A DNA stretch of 56,773 nt, from NCBI GenBank assembly GCA_022448315.1, contig JAKVCA010000036.1:1-56773 (forward strand). Direction: 5' to 3'. Numbering within the stretch: the first letter of the stretch is position 1; each line of letters begins with the position of its first letter. This document shows, in pieces, positions 55,104-56,773 of the stretch. A program made the position numbers and the translations under genes. Origin of the DNA: Pirellulaceae bacterium. Lineage in GTDB: Bacteria > Planctomycetota > Planctomycetia > Pirellulales > Pirellulaceae. The notes under the pieces are model-generated. The model searched no databases, was not told the origin of the DNA, and saw only the letters and a list, made by a program, of their open reading frames with translations.

Positions 55104-56034
55104 TGTCAAAAGGTGCTGGCTGCACCGGACTGAGTTGGGTTTGAATCAAGCTTCGAGTGTTGGCGTAGAACTTGAGACGACGTTCAGGATTCCAGAATTC
55201 GATCCATCGCTCGAAAGCCAACTTGAGCATTCTCTTCTCTCGCCGCAACTGTTTTTTCAGTCCCTTTTTCTCTTGCGAGAGAATGGCGATTGCGGTCGCA
55301 TGGTCATTGATCGCACCGAGATGATTTTGGATCCGCTTGAGTTCTTTCAGGACCTCGGTGGTCGGCTTCTTGGGCAGGTCGGGTCTTGCCCATTCGAGCG
55401 TGTACCGCAGTTGTTTGGCCTGAATTCGATAATCATGAAGGGCGTTCAGATCGCGAATGGGTCGACGTCCACGATTTTCGAAGCGTTCTAGGGCATTTCG
55501 TACGGAAGGGATGTGGGTCGTTTTTTCGCGGGCCTGTTTCTTCGGCAGGGCTTTGGAACGAAGACGTTTCGAGAGGCGTTTGAGTTGCTTGCTCCACGGA
55601 GAGCCCTTCTTCCAGCGACCTTGCAGGCGGAGAAGTTTCTTTTGAGCTTTGCGACGTTGGGTGCGGAGTTGTTTCAGCAGGGACTTGTCACCCTGAGGCT
55701 GAGGTTGCTGACGTTCGATGAGAACGTCGAGATCGCGAGCCTGTCCGGCGGTTTTACGGATGAGTTTCAATCGTCGTTTCCATCGCCGATGATCTTTCCG
55801 TCGCACCGAGTCCGAAAACAGGTCGAGCGCTGCCGAGGCGCGTCGCGTTGCGACACGCAATTGATGGACGGATCGTTGGGGCGAGTCGACGGGACGATCG
55901 AGTTGTCGCAGATGTTGCTTGACGAGTTGCAAAGACTGGGCGATCGCGTCTGAGCCGGTGGGCAGCGAAGCGGAGCGTGGGTCGAGCTGGAAATCGCGAG
56001 GTGGCATCCGTTCTCGGCCTTGGCGTGGAGACAT
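55084..56034 (-). CDS. CHAD domain protein
   Basis: Cytoplasmic helical protein of 316 residues. CHAD domains bind polyphosphate, often beside CYTH phosphatases. The family signs are the opening helix with HQLRVATRRASAALDLF, the QARDLDVLIERQQ helix, and the NALHDYRIQAKQLRYTLEW stretch, with many conserved Arg, Lys and His residues that suit an anionic polymer. Strong basic content (runs of KR and RKAQKKLLRL) supports this. ATG 56007 is an alternative start. The 3' end overlaps the convergent DUF1501 gene. Confidence 0.9.
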   Translation of the reverse strand: MSPRQGRERMPPRDFQLDPRSASLPTGSDAIAQSLQLVKQHLRQLDRPVDSPQRSVHQLRVATRRASAALDLFSDSVRRKDHRRWKRRLKLIRKTAGQARDLDVLIERQQPQPQGDKSLLKQLRTQRRKAQKKLLRLQGRWKKGSPWSKQLKRLSKRLRSKALPKKQAREKTTHIPSVRNALERFENRGRRPIRDLNALHDYRIQAKQLRYTLEWARPDLPKKPTTEVLKELKRIQNHLGAINDHATAIAILSQEKKGLKKQLRREKRMLKLAFERWIEFWNPERRLKFYANTRSLIQTQLSPVQPAPFDINLKFR

Positions 56035-56375
56035 CGGGCTGTGGACTCATTGAGCATGAGGGGAGGTGCCTGGTCCCCGATTTTGAGTCCACGGTATCTC
56101 GAACGGGTGCAATTCTCCAGTAAAAAACGTGAGTGTTGTTCCTCGAGAATTTCTGGGCCAGCGGTAGGAGGCCGGCTTGAGGGCCGCGTCGTCTGGTGGA
56201 TTCGAGTCTGGAGATGGGTCGCCGGTACGCGTGCGGATCGCGAACGTGGTCGGTCCAAGATAGATAAGCTGGGGAAATCTGTTCTGGAGGATCCATCACC
56301 CCTTTACTTTCGGCCGTTTTCTGCCGATATTCTTGACTTCTAGCGGGATTGTCGGGTTGGAGATCTTGCGAGAGG
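56035..56375. other. Gap between CHAD gene and tRNA gene
   Basis: These 341 bases must hold the CHAD and tRNA promoters. I saw no gene, repeat or phage remnant. The left side looks like ordinary backbone. Confidence 0.45.
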
Positions 56376-56449
56376 GGCGGCATAGCTCAGCTGGTTAGAG
56401 CAGCGGAATCATAATCCGCGTGTCGGGGGTTCGAGTCCCTCTGCCGCTA
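56376..56449 (+). tRNA. tRNA with CAT anticodon (elongator Met, or Ile2)
   Basis: A full 74-base cloverleaf can be drawn: acceptor GGCGGCA/TGCCGCT (first pair G-U), D arm GCTC/GAGC, anticodon arm GCGGA/TCCGC with loop ATCATAA (anticodon CAT at 56410-56412), T arm GGGGG/CCCTC with TTCGAGT. The CCA end is not encoded. The acceptor pairs fully, unlike initiator tRNA, so it is elongator methionine or the lysidine-modified isoleucine tRNA; the sequence alone cannot settle which. The 3' half is also the end of the opposite-strand integrase gene. Confidence 0.93.
56409..56449. mobile_element. Likely attachment-site core at the tRNA 3' end
   Basis: The last 41 bases of the tRNA gene are also the final codons of the integrase (QIAAEGLEPPTRGL) with its stop codon over the anticodon loop. 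Such overlap is the usual mark of an attachment site used by a tyrosine recombinase. The exact core and the second copy lie outside the window. Confidence 0.75.
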
Positions 56450-56773
56450 TTTGACGGTTTGGCATAACGTCGCAAATATTCGCATACCCCGGAAAAACCG
56501 GGGTTTTTTCATGCGCTAAGGGAATCGCTTGCGACGCCTTACCACCCCCTGCGTGCATGTGCTGCGCCGCTTTTTGCGCCACCTTGTCCCTCGAGGTTTC
56601 TAATGGCTCGCATGCGGCGACCAAGGCTCTCTCGAAATCAGCGTCGGTGGTCATCAGGTAATGCTTCATGGCAACCTGAGTCGTATTTCCCAGCCAGTTC
56701 GTCACCACATGGATCGGGTGATGCTGCATGAGCTCGGTTTCCCGGCTCGCTCGCAGATTCTGGAAAAGCTTGG
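56409..56773 (-). CDS. Tyrosine recombinase (phage-type integrase), C-terminal part
   Basis: Partial gene: the frame runs off the right edge and only the last 120 or so residues are visible. NLRASRETELM holds the second catalytic Arg, NWLGN supplies the Trp that takes the place of the second His, and AMKHYLM contains the nucleophilic Tyr. Then follow about 80 residues without known motifs, ending in AAEGLEPPTRGL, a C-terminal tail typical of integrases whose gene ends inside a tRNA gene. An ATG at 56729 is internal, not the start. The element it belongs to lies to the right. Confidence 0.9.
   Translation of the reverse strand, partial: KLFQNLRASRETELMQHHPIHVVTNWLGNTTQVAMKHYLMTTDADFERALVAACEPLETSRDKVAQKAAQHMHAGGGKASQAIPLAHEKTPVFPGYANICDVMPNRQIAAEGLEPPTRGL
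56486..56509 (+). terminator. Intrinsic terminator of the tRNA gene, inside the integrase frame
   Basis: CCCCGG and CCGGGG pair around AAAAA and run into six Ts, 37 bases after the tRNA end. The same bases encode the EKTPVFPGYA stretch of the integrase on the other strand. Confidence 0.88.

Overview
The window looks like a chromosomal segment of a planctomycete, most likely of the Pirellulales/Pirellula-Rhodopirellula type. The main support is gene content typical of that phylum: two DUF1549/DUF1553 proteins with cytochrome-like CxxCH motifs, a DUF1501 protein, a WD40 protein fused to a planctomycete-type cytochrome domain, a BBP7 outer-membrane porin, pre-peptidase C-terminal (PPC) domains on a large secreted protein, and a tyrosine recombinase with the C-terminal sequence style seen in this phylum. 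Most of the window is ordinary backbone; only the last ~400 bases hold the edge of a mobile element.

Layout. 80-11693: a secreted M13 metallopeptidase faces away from a three-gene secreted set (DUF1549/DUF1553 protein, PPC-domain protein with a coiled coil, cytochrome-WD40 protein with a coiled coil). 12016-17537: a compact signalling operon with an FHA-GAF-PP2C phosphatase, an FHA-class III nucleotidyl cyclase with unusual active-site residues, a Nudix hydrolase and a secreted HEAT-type protein, the last three overlapping or abutting. 17759-22336: a second cytochrome-DUF1549/DUF1553 protein converges on a membrane LysM protein and undecaprenyl-diphosphatase (uppP). 22809-24878: leuC-leuD for leucine synthesis. 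25019-27090: a di-haem peroxidase and a secreted beta-propeller, closed by a strong terminator. 27693-33401: two large cell-surface proteins, a barrel plus beta-helix protein and a BBP7 porin. 33504-39289: bioB, a PSP1 protein with a Cys-rich tail, a DUF1805 protein, csrA, an FtsQ-like protein, a methyltransferase and a small TPR protein. 39662-42342: a fucose-isomerase-like enzyme converges on an SMP-30/gluconolactonase-like protein. 42514-50540: a large TolC-like lipoprotein, an unrecognised protein, an aminotransferase, an LptF/LptG permease and a very Arg/Asp-rich protein. 50740-56034: a YqjZ-like monooxygenase-fold protein, prolyl oligopeptidase, DUF1501 and CHAD proteins.

56376-56773: a CAT-anticodon tRNA gene whose 3' half is overlapped on the other strand by the end of a tyrosine recombinase gene. 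This is the classic signature of an element integrated in a tRNA gene; the element itself lies to the right of the window.

The most interesting points are the tRNA/integrase overlap (with the tRNA terminator apparently lying inside the integrase reading frame), the cyclase with altered base-specifying residues in an FHA signalling operon, an FtsQ-like protein in a phylum reported to lack FtsZ, the Arg/Asp-rich protein with a recurring Trp-Leu-Ala motif, and the two neighbouring secreted proteins that each carry a long inserted coiled coil. I saw no CRISPR array, rRNA, insertion sequence or clear defence system. All family names come from reading the sequences, without database searches.
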